Part shown: positions 16,404 through 25,095 of the stretch, one piece after another | How the letters are laid out: each line of letters starts with the position of its first letter | Numbering within the stretch: the stretch's first letter is position 1 | NCBI GenBank assembly: GCA_050916095.1 | Contig: CP050901.1 | Span: forward strand, 2,418,001-2,482,000 | Direction of reading: 5' to 3' | Source of the DNA: JANPCX01 sp050916095 | GTDB taxonomy: Bacteria > Pseudomonadota > Gammaproteobacteria > Burkholderiales > Burkholderiaceae_C | DNA: 64,000 bases | Made by a program: the position numbers and the translations under genes | Notes under the pieces: model-generated | Told to the model about the DNA's origin: nothing | The model's database searches: none | What the model saw: only the letters and a program-made list of their open reading frames with translations

Positions 16404-16430
16404 AGAGGCTGCCCTGCGCAGCCTCTGTGG
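16404..16430 (+). terminator. Hairpin after second flagellin gene
   Basis: AGAGGCTGC (16404-16412) and GCAGCCTCT (16418-16426) form a 9-bp stem with loop CCTGC, followed by GTGGTTTGTC. The T content is modest, so termination may be partial. It separates fliC2 from the fliD promoter. Confidence 0.55.
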
Positions 16431-16456
16431 TTTGTCAAAACATGGAAAACGACGTC

Positions 16457-16483
16457 TCAAGTTCATCGCGTCAGAACCGATAA
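16457..16483 (+). promoter_or_regulatory. Sigma-28-like promoter of fliD
   Basis: TCAA (16457-16460), 15 bases, ACCGATAA (16476-16483), ending 33 bases before the fliD ATG. Spacing and both elements match the motA promoter. Confidence 0.8.
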
Positions 16484-16516
16484 CCGAACAAGACCTTATC
16501 TCCGTCAGGACCCGCC

Positions 16517-17983
16517 ATGGCAACCGCAACTTCATTGTCTTCACCCGGCATCGGCAGCGGCCTGGATGTCAACGCCATCATCACTGGCCTCTTGGCTGTA
16601 GAACAGCGGCCAGTGCAAGTTCTGCAAAGAGCAGAAGCCAGGCTACAAGCCAAGCTATCGGGCTTCGGTCAAATTCAAAGCCTGACTTCTACGTTGAACG
16701 ATGCACTGGCCACGCTGTCCAAACCGGAAACCTTCAAACAAACCATTGCCAGCTCCTCGGATGCCAGCTCGGTCTTTGTCAGCTCAAGCACCACCGCGAC
16801 AGCGGCAAGCTACTCCGTATCGGTCAGCAAACTGGCTGCCGCGCAGACCTTGGTCAGTCCCACAGGCCAATTCAGTGTAGCCACAGACGTGGTCGGCACC
16901 GGCACCATCACCATCAGACTGGGCGACTGGAACAACGTGACGCCCCCTACCCAACCCAATGCCTTCACTCCCAAAGCGGGCAGCAGCGATGTGGTCATTC
17001 CCATTGACACCGCGGACCAAAGCTTGCAAGGCGTGCGCGACAAAATCAATGCGGCCAATGCGGGCGTGACAGCCTCTATCGTGACGGACGCCAGCGGCGC
17101 ACGTTTGTCCATTCGATCCAACAGCACAGGCGAAACCAATGGCTTTCGCATTAACGTAGCCGAAAGTGGTGCTGCCGGTTTAGCACGGTTGCAGTACGAC
17201 CCGCAAACCATCATCACTCCAGGCGCGCCCACACTGACCTACGCCCAAGCGGCCTCCAACACCGAAGGCACCATCAACGGCATCGCCGTCAGCTCAACCT
17301 CCGATTCATTGGCCGACGCGATCCAGGGCGTGAGCTTTCGTTTCAATAAGATCACCACATCCCCCGTAACCGTCAGTGTCAACACCAATGTGGACGCGAT
17401 TAGATCCGCAGTGAACAAGCTGGTTTCCGCCTACAACGACTTCTCCAGTGTCATGGGCCAACAAACCAGCTATGACGCAGGCACAAAAAAAGCCGGCTTG
17501 TTCCAGGGAGATGCCACAGCGGTAGGTTTACTCAGTCAAGTGCGCTCCTATATCTCGCAATCGACCACCGCATCCAGTGCATTCAGCAGTTTGAGCAGCA
17601 TGGGCGTGGAGCTTCAAAAAGATGGCTCTCTCAAAGTCAACAGCACCAAACTGGACGCTGCGTTGACCAACCTGCCGGAGTTATCCAAAGCTTTCAGTAA
17701 TGTAGGAACGGGTGGCAACAGTGTCGGTTTAGCCAAGCGTTTTGGTGCCTACACGGAAGGCTTGCTGGCAGCGACCGGCACATTCCAAAGCCAATCCAAA
17801 TCAATACGCGACAGCATCACTGCAAACACCAAAGACCAGCAACGGGTGAACGACCGTTTGGCTTTGACAGAACAACGGCTGAGGGCGCAATACAGCGCGC
17901 TGGACGTCACCATGTCCAGGAACAATGCACTGAACAATTACGTGACGCAGCAGTTCTCGAACAACAACAATAACAACCGCTGA
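16517..17983 (+). CDS. fliD: Flagellar filament cap protein FliD
   Basis: Forms the pentameric cap that folds flagellin at the filament tip. The 488 residues start with SSPGIGSGLDVNAIITGLLAVEQRP, quoted by its core GIGSGLDVNAIITGLL, typical of FliD N-termini; the C-terminal coiled-coil region reads TKDQQRVNDRLALTEQRLRA (close to the family pattern) and ends QQFSNNNNNNR, an unusual Asn run. The C-terminal FliD domain has NKLVSAYNDFSSVMGQQTSY. AGGACCCGCC precedes the ATG. Confidence 0.95.
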   Translation: MATATSLSSPGIGSGLDVNAIITGLLAVEQRPVQVLQRAEARLQAKLSGFGQIQSLTSTLNDALATLSKPETFKQTIASSSDASSVFVSSSTTATAASYSVSVSKLAAAQTLVSPTGQFSVATDVVGTGTITIRLGDWNNVTPPTQPNAFTPKAGSSDVVIPIDTADQSLQGVRDKINAANAGVTASIVTDASGARLSIRSNSTGETNGFRINVAESGAAGLARLQYDPQTIITPGAPTLTYAQAASNTEGTINGIAVSSTSDSLADAIQGVSFRFNKITTSPVTVSVNTNVDAIRSAVNKLVSAYNDFSSVMGQQTSYDAGTKKAGLFQGDATAVGLLSQVRSYISQSTTASSAFSSLSSMGVELQKDGSLKVNSTKLDAALTNLPELSKAFSNVGTGGNSVGLAKRFGAYTEGLLAATGTFQSQSKSIRDSITANTKDQQRVNDRLALTEQRLRAQYSALDVTMSRNNALNNYVTQQFSNNNNNNR

Positions 17984-18100
17984 CCTCAACCAAGCGTGCA
18001 CAAGTAGTTCGTGAACTGCATGGCATGACAACAGCTTTTAATCCCTTGAACAGCGCCCTATCTCTTCCGGAATTTGTTGTCATAAAACTCCCTACCCGGT

Positions 18101-18127
18101 TAAAGAAGCGCGAAAGAGGGTCGATAA
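18101..18127 (+). promoter_or_regulatory. Sigma-28-like promoter of fliS
   Basis: TAAA (18101-18104), 15 bases, GTCGATAA (18120-18127), 25 bases before the fliS ATG. The -35 core is an exact match to the FliA consensus, the -10 has one change. Confidence 0.78.
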
Positions 18128-18152
18128 ATCATGTACCTCGCAGGAGATTCAC

Positions 18153-18581
18153 ATGATGTTCACCGCACCCAACCCTTACGCCAACACTCCACGCCGGGCC
18201 ATACCGGCGGCTTACCAGCAGATCGGTGTGACCACCTCTGTCGAAGGTGCCACGCCCCACAAGCTCGTGAGCATGCTTTTTGATGCGCTGCAAAGCGAAA
18301 TCATCGCAGCACGTGGTGCCATCGCACGAGGCGATGTTGCCGAAAAAGGCCGCGCCATTGGCCATGCCGTGCGCATTTTGCAAGAGGGTTTGATTGCCCC
18401 GCTGGACATGCAAAACGGAGGCGCCCTCGCCTCCAACCTGCGTGACGTGTACGACTATGTGGTGCACCAACTCACCATGGCGAATTTGCGCAACGACGCC
18501 ACCGCTTTGCAGCAATGCCAGCAACTGATCAGCCCTATTCAGGACGCATGGACGCAGATCCACTCTTCGGTCACACCCTAA
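18153..18581 (+). CDS. fliS: Flagellin export chaperone FliS
   Basis: Binds the flagellin C-terminus in the cytoplasm and prevents early polymerisation. The 142 residues are helical, with the family core Y....V.TSVEGATPHKLVSMLFDALQ (seen as SVEGATPHKLVSMLFDAL) and LREVYDYV-like LRDVYDYVVHQLTMANLR. GCAGGAG precedes two adjacent ATGs; the first is used. It is followed by fliT in the usual fliD-fliS-fliT order. Confidence 0.94.
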   Translation: MMFTAPNPYANTPRRAIPAAYQQIGVTTSVEGATPHKLVSMLFDALQSEIIAARGAIARGDVAEKGRAIGHAVRILQEGLIAPLDMQNGGALASNLRDVYDYVVHQLTMANLRNDATALQQCQQLISPIQDAWTQIHSSVTP

Positions 18582-18608
18582 GCCGTTGCGGCATGAAGGA
18601 CCTTCACC

Positions 18609-18947
18609 ATGAAACGCGACGCCTTCACCCCACGCCCTGAAGTTGAGCCCGAAAGCCAATTGCTCACCTACTACGAAGCCATTGAAAAAGCCAGCAGCGA
18701 CATGCTGGAGGCTGCGCGCACCGGCAACTGGGACCATGTGGTCAAACTCGAAGGTGCTTGCGCTTTGCTGATTTCTCAACTGAAACATGCAGCTGCGCAA
18801 AAGCCGCTGGGCGCTGAGGAGGCGCAGTTGAAGTCACGCATCATGCAGCGGATTTTGGTCAACGACGCCGAGATTCGGCATTTGGCCGAACCTTGGCTGG
18901 AAAGCCTGGATGATCTGCTCGCCGTTCGCCCCAAAACCATCCACTGA
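18609..18947 (+). CDS. fliT: FliT-like flagellar chaperone
   Basis: A 112-residue, all-helical small protein directly after fliS. In enterobacteria FliT is the export chaperone of FliD and can inhibit FlhDC. Features seen here are LLTYYEAIEKASSDMLEAAR, NWDHVVKLEGACALLISQLK and a C-terminal helix with ILVNDAEIRHLAEPWLESL, which match the FliT pattern of an early YE.....M and W......E. FliT sequences diverge widely, so context carries much of the weight. Confidence 0.8.
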   Translation: MKRDAFTPRPEVEPESQLLTYYEAIEKASSDMLEAARTGNWDHVVKLEGACALLISQLKHAAAQKPLGAEEAQLKSRIMQRILVNDAEIRHLAEPWLESLDDLLAVRPKTIH

Positions 18948-18972
18948 ACACTTGCCCAATTGCGCCCAGCCC

Positions 18973-19746
18973 ATGCACACTCCCACCATGGACACTGCTC
19001 CCAGCCCACTCGATGTTTTGGCCGCCGCCCACGGCGGTTTGGACGACTTTCGCATCACAAAACCTGCTGAAATCTTGGCGATGCTGCGCAAGTTGCAGGA
19101 CAGCAATGTGATGCTCAACGTGAATGCGCCCAATGGCTCTGCGGTAACGGCCATGCTGTGGGCCATCGACAGCGACCGCCAGTCCATCAGCTTGAGCGTG
19201 CACGCAGACGACCCGCAACTGCAAGCGGTGCTGGACGGCAACGAGGCCACCATCGTGGGTTACCTGGACAGTGTGAAACTGCAGTTTGATTTGCAAAGCA
19301 TGGTGCTCGTTCGCGGTGCCAACGGCTCCGCCCTGAGCTGCAACCTGCCGCGAGAAATGTTCCGATTCCAAAGGCGCAGCGCCTACCGCGTGCGCCCTTT
19401 GCTTCGCAACTCACCCATGGCGCAGTTGCGCCACCCCATGATTGGCGAGATGCAGCTTTCGCTGCGAATTTTGGACGTGAGCCTGTCAGGCTGCGCCTTG
19501 TTTTTACCCAATGACGTGCCTGCGCTGGACCCTGGCGTGCTGATCAACAATGTCCACATCGACTTGGATGCCGACACCCATTTCAGCGCCAACTTACGCC
19601 TGCAGCACATCACGGCACTCAATGCCGATGTCGGCGGCACCCGGCTCGGCTGCGAGCTGGTAAGTTTGGCGCGCGATGCCGAGCGTGCGCTGCAGCTGTA
19701 CATCGACCAAACTCAGAAACGTCGGCGTTTGATGTCGCTGGACTGA
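18973..19746 (+). CDS. ycgR: Flagellar brake protein YcgR-like (PilZ)
   Basis: A cyclic di-GMP receptor that can slow or bias the flagellar motor. The N-terminal YcgR domain (about residues 15-110) precedes a PilZ domain with the c-di-GMP site RRSAYRVRP (RxxxR) and DVSLSGCAL (D/NxSxxG), followed by the G-rich strand LGCEL. A start at 18910 would overlap fliT, so ATG 18973 or 18988 is preferred; neither has a clear ribosome-binding site, and translation may be coupled to fliT. The position at the end of the filament genes supports the role. Confidence 0.88.
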   Translation: MHTPTMDTAPSPLDVLAAAHGGLDDFRITKPAEILAMLRKLQDSNVMLNVNAPNGSAVTAMLWAIDSDRQSISLSVHADDPQLQAVLDGNEATIVGYLDSVKLQFDLQSMVLVRGANGSALSCNLPREMFRFQRRSAYRVRPLLRNSPMAQLRHPMIGEMQLSLRILDVSLSGCALFLPNDVPALDPGVLINNVHIDLDADTHFSANLRLQHITALNADVGGTRLGCELVSLARDAERALQLYIDQTQKRRRLMSLD

Positions 19747-19791
19747 GAGAAAGGTTCGATTGAAAAAAGGGGGGGCGTTGGCCAACCTCCT

Positions 19792-19820
19792 ACCCTCACC
19801 CCTCCCGGAGGGAGAGGGAG
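19792..19820. repeat. Degenerate copy of the motA-motB palindrome
   Basis: The sequence ACCCTCACCCCTCCCGGAGG and onward resembles one arm of 7483-7560 with the centre changed. It forms CCTCCC/GGGAGG and lies between the convergent ycgR-like and aroC genes, where it may act as a bidirectional stop. Confidence 0.6.
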
Positions 19821-19870
19821 TTCAGACACCCTGTTCCTCTCCTATTGACGTTTTCAGAAGAAGGTCGATA

Positions 19871-20977
19871 TCAATAAGGGCTTGTTCCGGCAGGCACCTG
19901 GTACCCATCCACCACCACATCCCCACACTGCGCCCGATGGCGCAGCGCGTGGTCCATCAGCACCAAGGCCAGCATGGCCTCGGCAATGGGCGTGGCGCGT
20001 ATGCCCACGCAGGGGTCGTGGCGGCCAAAGGTTTCGACGGTGGCGGGGTCGCCGTGCATGTCGATCGACTGGCGTGGCGTGCGGATGGAGCTGGTGGGTT
20101 TGATGGCGATGCTGGCAGTGATGTCTTGGCCGGTTGAGATACCGCCCAGCACACCGCCCGCGTTGTTGCCACCAAAACCTTCGCGACGCATCTCGTCGCC
20201 GTGCATGCTGCCTTTGTGGGCCACACTGGCAAAACCCGCGCCAATCTCCACGCCTTTGACGGCGTTGATGCCCATCAAGGCGTAAGCGATGTCGGCATCC
20301 AACTTGTCGAACAAAGGCTCACCCAAGCCCACGGGAACACCGTGCGCAGCCACGTTGATGCGTGCGCCACAGCTGTCACCGGCCTTGCGCAACTCATCCA
20401 TATAGGTTTCCAGGCGCGGTATGTCGGTGACATTGGCGGCAAAGAACGGGTTGTTGGGCACGTGGGCGAGCGATTCAAACGGGATTTCAATGTCACCGAT
20501 CTGCGTCATGTGGCCAGAAAACGTGGTGCCAAATTTCTGAAACAACCATTTGCGTGCCACGGCACCCGCAGCCACCATGGGCGCGGTCAAACGCGCAGAC
20601 GAGCGCCCGCCACCGCGCGGGTCGCGCAAGCCGTATTTGCGCCAGTAGGTGTAGTCGGCGTGGCCCGGACGGAAGGTATTGAGGATGTTGCCGTAGTCTT
20701 TGCTGCGTTGGTCCGTGTTTTTAATCAGCAGACAAATCGGCGTGCCGGTGGTGAACCCCTCGTACACGCCGGACAAAATCTCCACGGTATCGGGCTCATT
20801 GCGCTGGGTGACGTGGCGCGAGGTGCCGGGGCGGCGGCGGTCAAGCTCGGGTTGAATGTCGGCCTCAGACAGGGCCATGCCGGGCGGGCAGCCATCAATC
20901 ACACAGCCAATGGCCGGGCCGTGGCTTTCGCCGAAGTTGGTGACGCAAAACAGTTGGCCAAAGGTGCTGCCTGACAT
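19871..20977 (-). CDS. aroC: Chorismate synthase
   Basis: Converts EPSP to chorismate, the last step of the shikimate pathway, using reduced FMN. The start MSGSTFGQLFCVTNFGESHG is the classical AroC N-terminus, so ATG 20977 is chosen over an upstream ATG at 21022. Other family segments are PGTSRHVTQRNEPD, DYTYWRKYGLRDPRGGGRSS (quoted at its limit) and NAGGVLGGISTGQDI. The 368 residues match the usual length. It converges with the flagellar genes. Confidence 0.97.
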   Translation of the reverse strand: MSGSTFGQLFCVTNFGESHGPAIGCVIDGCPPGMALSEADIQPELDRRRPGTSRHVTQRNEPDTVEILSGVYEGFTTGTPICLLIKNTDQRSKDYGNILNTFRPGHADYTYWRKYGLRDPRGGGRSSARLTAPMVAAGAVARKWLFQKFGTTFSGHMTQIGDIEIPFESLAHVPNNPFFAANVTDIPRLETYMDELRKAGDSCGARINVAAHGVPVGLGEPLFDKLDADIAYALMGINAVKGVEIGAGFASVAHKGSMHGDEMRREGFGGNNAGGVLGGISTGQDITASIAIKPTSSIRTPRQSIDMHGDPATVETFGRHDPCVGIRATPIAEAMLALVLMDHALRHRAQCGDVVVDGYQVPAGTSPY

Positions 20978-21523
20978 GGGGGCTTTCGTGCTGATCGAGG
21001 AAGGTGGGCACCGTCCAGGCACCCGAAATCATTGATGTTTACCGTATTCACGACAAGCTCCAGCCCGAACGGTGTGTGGTGTCGCAATTGATGTAAAGCT
21101 TAATAGTCTTGCATTTTAAGTCGGGGCGAATCTTCGCGGTGTTGAGCCACCGGCCGGCGTGCAGGCTTAAGGCCACACGGTGCTCGCCCACAAATTCGTC
21201 AAGTTATTTTTTTTGGGGCTTTTGGACCGTTTCAAACCATCGCTGCGGCGAAAGATAAGCCTCAAGTCGGTCCCTTTTTTTCCGATATGAGTTGGGCGAG
21301 GTCGGGAAAAATTTGGCCTCGTGCTGCGTTTCACCAGAATGTTGACGAATGAAATCCATGGACAGGGTCGCCGGGCCACACTGACACCACATCGACACTC
21401 CGTGGCGTCTTGCGGAATTGCTTTCGACGCATGACGGGCGACGAAGTATTTCGTGTCAACGTTTTGGTGAAACGCAGCGCCAGATGCATGACCATTGCCC
21501 ACAAGCCAGAAAAAGGAATCTCC
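20978..21523. other. Intergenic region between aroC and MCP gene
   Basis: About 550 bases without a convincing gene. It holds the sigma-28-like promoter at 21262-21288 and then a leader of about 235 bases. Several apparent frames here are overlaps of the MCP gene read in other frames. Confidence 0.5.
21262..21288 (+). promoter_or_regulatory. Sigma-28-like promoter of MCP gene at 21524
   Basis: TCAA (21262-21265), 15 bases, TCCGATAT (21281-21288). Same spacing as the other chemotaxis promoters in the window; the last base of the -10 element differs. Confidence 0.65.
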
Positions 21524-23077
21524 ATGTCCGCGCACCGCAGTACCGCACGATCTTTGTCCCAAACACTGAGCATCACATTTGGTGGGGTTCTGTTGTTGAT
21601 GCTCCTGGTCGCCGTATTTGGAATGTGGCGCTTGAGCGCATCTGCTGACCTTGACCGCAGTCAGCTCAAGCTGACGCTCACCGAGACGGAACTCCTCAGC
21701 GAGATGGAGCTGGAATTCAAAACTCAGGTTCAGGAATGGAAAAACGTCCTGCTGCGCGGCAAAGACCCTGCCGCACTGGAAAAACACTGGAAAGCCTTCG
21801 AGAAAAACGAAAAGGCAGTTCAAACAAAAACAACCGCTTTGCTGGAAACCCTGGGTGATTCCTCCGCCAAAGAACCCCTTGAACAATTCAAGACAGCCTT
21901 TGAAAAAATGGCTGTTGCTTACCGCAAGGGCTATGAGGCTTTCAAGGCTGCAGAGTTTGATGCAGCAGGAGGCGACGCTGCTGTCAAAGGCATTGACCGC
22001 GAGCCGGTCAAGTTATTGGCCTTGGCCAAAGACAAGCTGATAGAAGAAGGCAAAGCAAGGAGCGTGGCCGGTGATACGGCCCAAACCTCGACGCTGTATT
22101 TGGTGATGGCATGCTTGGCATCGGCCTTTGCGATGGGCATTGTGGTCGCTTGGCGGGTCAGCCTGTCCATCAAGCGGGTCCTGGGCGCAGAGCCAGCCGA
22201 TCTCGCGCAAGCAGCCCAAGAGGTGGCGCAGGGCAATCTGGCTCAAATTTCAGTCGCGGCTCCTCCAAACAGTGTGATGGCAGCCATGGAGAACATGCGT
22301 TTGGCGTTGGTTCAAGTTGTCAGCGAGGTGCGTTCGGGTGTTGAGAACGTGGCGACCGCCAGCTCTCAAATCGCCCAAGGCAGCAACGATTTGAGCAGCC
22401 GCACTGAACAGCAGGCTTCCAATCTCCAAGAAACTGCCGCCTCCATGGAAGAACTCACGGGCACCGTCAACAGCAGCGTGGACAACGCACGCCAAGCCAA
22501 TCAACTGGCCTCCAGCGCCAGCGAGGTGGCGGGCAGAGGCGGCGATGTGGTCAACCAAGTGGTCACCACCATGAACGACATTCAGGCCTCCAGCCGCAAA
22601 ATCTCCGACATCATTGGCGTGATCGATGGCATTGCTTTCCAAACCAACATCTTGGCCCTGAATGCCGCTGTGGAAGCGGCCCGTGCGGGCGAACAAGGCC
22701 GGGGTTTTGCGGTGGTGGCCAGCGAGGTTCGCAGCCTGGCGCAGCGCAGCGCACAAGCGGCCAAAGAAATCAAAACCTTGATCGCCGACTCGGTCGAGAA
22801 AGTCAATTCCGGCAGCAGTTTGGTGAACCAAGCGGGTCAAACCATGACCGATATCGTGGAGCAGGTCAAACACGTGACGACCTTGATCGGTGAGATTTCC
22901 ACCGCCAGCAGCGAGCAAAGCTCAGGCATTGGACAGGTGAATCAGGCGGTATCGCAACTCGATCAAATGACGCAGCAAAACGCCGCCCTGGTGGAAGAAT
23001 CCGCCGCTGCAGCAGAGAGTTTGCGCAACCAGGCGCAACAACTGGCGCAGGCGGTGTCGGTGTTCAGACTTCCTTGA
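21524..23077 (+). CDS. Methyl-accepting chemotaxis protein
   Basis: An inner-membrane chemoreceptor of 517 residues. TM1 lies at about 14-36 and TM2 at about 192-212; between them is a roughly 150-residue helical periplasmic sensor rich in Lys and Glu, ligand unknown. A short HAMP-like linker leads to the signalling domain with the invariant hairpin tip (DIIGVIDGIAFQTNILALNA, then AGEQGRGFAVVA). It ends SVFRLP with no CheR-binding pentapeptide. The ATG at 21524 follows AAAAGGAATCTCC; earlier in-frame ATGs lack such a site. Confidence 0.93.
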   Translation: MSAHRSTARSLSQTLSITFGGVLLLMLLVAVFGMWRLSASADLDRSQLKLTLTETELLSEMELEFKTQVQEWKNVLLRGKDPAALEKHWKAFEKNEKAVQTKTTALLETLGDSSAKEPLEQFKTAFEKMAVAYRKGYEAFKAAEFDAAGGDAAVKGIDREPVKLLALAKDKLIEEGKARSVAGDTAQTSTLYLVMACLASAFAMGIVVAWRVSLSIKRVLGAEPADLAQAAQEVAQGNLAQISVAAPPNSVMAAMENMRLALVQVVSEVRSGVENVATASSQIAQGSNDLSSRTEQQASNLQETAASMEELTGTVNSSVDNARQANQLASSASEVAGRGGDVVNQVVTTMNDIQASSRKISDIIGVIDGIAFQTNILALNAAVEAARAGEQGRGFAVVASEVRSLAQRSAQAAKEIKTLIADSVEKVNSGSSLVNQAGQTMTDIVEQVKHVTTLIGEISTASSEQSSGIGQVNQAVSQLDQMTQQNAALVEESAAAAESLRNQAQQLAQAVSVFRLP

Positions 23078-23110
23078 CCAGACTGCGCCCCACTGAACCC
23101 AAAATCGCGA

Positions 23111-23575
23111 TCAACCCGTCTGCTGCGCCTCGACCTGCTCTTGCACCGGCCAGTCGCGGATGTAGGCCTTGAGCATGCGGTTTTCGAAGTCTTGGCTTTC
23201 GACCACGGCGCGGGCCACGTCGTAGAAGGAAATCACGCCCATCAGCATGCGCTGGCTCATCACGGGCATGTAGCGGGCATGGCGTTCAAGCATCATGCGG
23301 CGCACTTCGTCCATCTCAGTGTCGGGGGTGCAAGTCAGAGGGTGGTCGTCCATCACACTGCGGACCAATGTAGGGCCCACGGTGCCACCGTTTTTCACCA
23401 CCGCATTGATCACCTCGCGGAAGGTGAGCATGCCCACCAAGTCGCCGTGTTCCATGACCACCAGCGAGCCAATGTCGCGCTCAGCCATGGTTTTGAGGGC
23501 CGAGGCCAAAGGCATGTCGGGCTGGGCGGTGTAAAGGGTGTTGCCTTTGACTTGCAAAATGTCGCTGACTTTCAT
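23111..23575 (-). CDS. Tandem CBS-domain protein
   Basis: A 154-residue protein made of two CBS motifs (about 1-60 and 72-130), a module that binds adenosyl nucleotides and regulates partners. Segments such as MKVSDIL, SALKTMAERDIGSLVVME, LVGMLTFREVI and MGVISFYDVARAVVE are typical. There is no attached enzymatic domain, so the partner is unknown. It converges with the MCP gene, 33 bases apart. Confidence 0.9.
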   Translation of the reverse strand: MKVSDILQVKGNTLYTAQPDMPLASALKTMAERDIGSLVVMEHGDLVGMLTFREVINAVVKNGGTVGPTLVRSVMDDHPLTCTPDTEMDEVRRMMLERHARYMPVMSQRMLMGVISFYDVARAVVESQDFENRMLKAYIRDWPVQEQVEAQQTG

Positions 23576-23744
23576 GGCGGTCTCCTAAAGGGTGGTGGTG
23601 CCGTCGAATGCAGCGCCGAACATCACAAAGTGCTTACAAGCCAATATAGCCCACAATTCCAGCCAACAACACCCGGTGTTTTCGCCGTGTTGGTGTCCTC
23701 GGCGCTGGGTTCAGGCCTCCGCCCCGTTTCATGTGCGCACGGTT

Positions 23745-24109
23745 TTACTCATAAGTCAGAAACTAAGCGGACAAGAGCGATGCTTTAGCGATTGACGTTT
23801 TAAAAGTCACAACAAAAACTCCGTTCGGGCTGAGCCTGTCGAAGCCAGCGTGTGCCTCGGTCAAAGCCCTTCGACTTGCCTTTAGAGCCGCTAACAAAAC
23901 ACTGCATACACCGTTCGCCCCGAGGTCGAAGGGCCTTGCACCGAGGTACGCGCTGGCTTCGACAAGCTCAGCCCGAACGGTTTTGTTAGCGGCTCTTAGT
24001 CCTGAGCCTGCCGAAGGGTCAGGGCGAACGGACGTGGGCTAGTCGCGACACGAGAGAGTTTCAGAAAGTGCAGAGAATTCTGTCTTCTAAATTTCTGACT
24101 TATGAGTAA
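23745..24109. mobile_element. 365-bp element with 29-bp imperfect inverted ends
   Basis: The left end (23745-23773, starting TTACTCATAAGTCAGAAA) and the right end (24081-24109) are inverted repeats matching at 24 of 29 positions, the outer 18 all identical. There is no coding capacity. The interior is occupied by a second palindromic repeat (23881-23998) and copies of a GTTCGGGCTGAGCCTGTCGA-type repeat. I read it as a MITE-like or IS-derived element into which other repeats moved. No clear target duplication was seen. Confidence 0.65.
23881..23998. repeat. 118-bp palindromic repeat, copy 1
   Basis: Bounded by TTAGAGCCGCTAACAAAAC and its inverted form GTTTTGTTAGCGGCTCTTA. A related copy lies at 52522-52641. 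The interior carries inverted GTTCGGGCTGAG-type sequence. Likely a non-autonomous repeat family. Confidence 0.65.
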
Positions 24110-24118
24110 CTCACCAAC

Positions 24119-24910
24119 ATGATGGAAAGCAGCATTCCCGGTCACGCGCCCACCCCCATTTGCGTCGTCATGCTGCATGGGGCAGCGCACAACCACAGCG
24201 TGTGGCTAAGCCTGGCTGAGGTTTTGCAGCGGTCTGGCATTGCCGTGATGACGCCGGACCTGCCCGGCCACGGTGGTTGCCCCGGCCCGGCCTTGGCCGA
24301 CCTACCAGCCTGCGCAGACTGGGTGCTGAACCTCGCAGCCACACGAGGCCCGCAGCGTTTGGTGCTGGTGGGACACAGCATGGGTGCCTTGATCGCCCTT
24401 GAAGCAGCCGCTCGCGCCGCCACGCACCGCGCCGAGCAAGAACCGCAGGTGGTGGCTTTGGTATTGCTGGGTGCAGCCTACCCGATGCAGGTATCAACGG
24501 CCCTTTTGTCTTTGGCCCTGCAAGACCCGGCACAAGCCATCCAGAAAGTGGCGCAGTACTCGCATGCCCGTGGGGCGGCGGCTGCACGCGAGGCAGACCA
24601 ACGCTTGATGCAAGAGGAACAAAACCAATACGCTGCAGCCGGTCACGGCAATTTGCTGCACCACGATTTGTCACTGTGCAACGACTACACCAATGGATTG
24701 CAAGCCGCCGCCCAGGTGCGCTGCGCCTGCACACTGATCGCGGGACGGGAAGACCGCATGACACCCGTTGCTGCGAGCGCAGCACTGGAAACCGCTTTGG
24801 GTGCCCAGCGCATCGAACTCGCCACGGGCCACAACCTGATGGCGGAAGACCCCAGCGGTGCACTGGCTGCCTTGTTGGCGGTGTGTGAGGGATGGCAAGC
24901 GGCTGATTGA
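24119..24910 (+). CDS. Alpha/beta hydrolase
   Basis: A 263-residue hydrolase of the alpha/beta fold. Seen are the oxyanion region VVMLHGAAHNHSVW, the nucleophile elbow GHSMG (Ser about 91), an acidic residue in AGREDRMTP, and the catalytic His in TGHNLMAEDP. There is no signal peptide. The substrate cannot be named. Two adjacent ATGs at 24119 and 24122 lie just 9 bases past the end of the 365-bp inverted-repeat element, so its promoter may come from that element. Confidence 0.88.
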   Translation: MMESSIPGHAPTPICVVMLHGAAHNHSVWLSLAEVLQRSGIAVMTPDLPGHGGCPGPALADLPACADWVLNLAATRGPQRLVLVGHSMGALIALEAAARAATHRAEQEPQVVALVLLGAAYPMQVSTALLSLALQDPAQAIQKVAQYSHARGAAAAREADQRLMQEEQNQYAAAGHGNLLHHDLSLCNDYTNGLQAAAQVRCACTLIAGREDRMTPVAASAALETALGAQRIELATGHNLMAEDPSGALAALLAVCEGWQAAD

Positions 24911-24943
24911 GGTTTTCATAAAACATGACACCCCACACCGTTC

Positions 24944-25036
24944 GGGCTGAGCCTGTCAAAGCCTGCGCCCACCGCCATTGAAACCCTTCGACAGGTCCTG
25001 TCCTGAGCCCCGTCGAAGGGTCAGGGCGAACGGAAG
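24944..25036. repeat. Inverted GTTCGGGCTGAG-type repeats
   Basis: CGTTCGGGCTGAGCCTGTCA and, downstream, the inverted form (CCCCGTCGAAGGGTCAGGGC, then GAACGG) flank 20-odd bases. The same repeat family appears near 23820-24030, 26996-27087, 28737-28773 and 52552-52622, always between genes. Confidence 0.7.
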
Positions 25037-25095
25037 GTGGGTTGTCATGAATTTCTGAAACATCAATCAGAACGATCCCACAGCAAACCGCAGCC

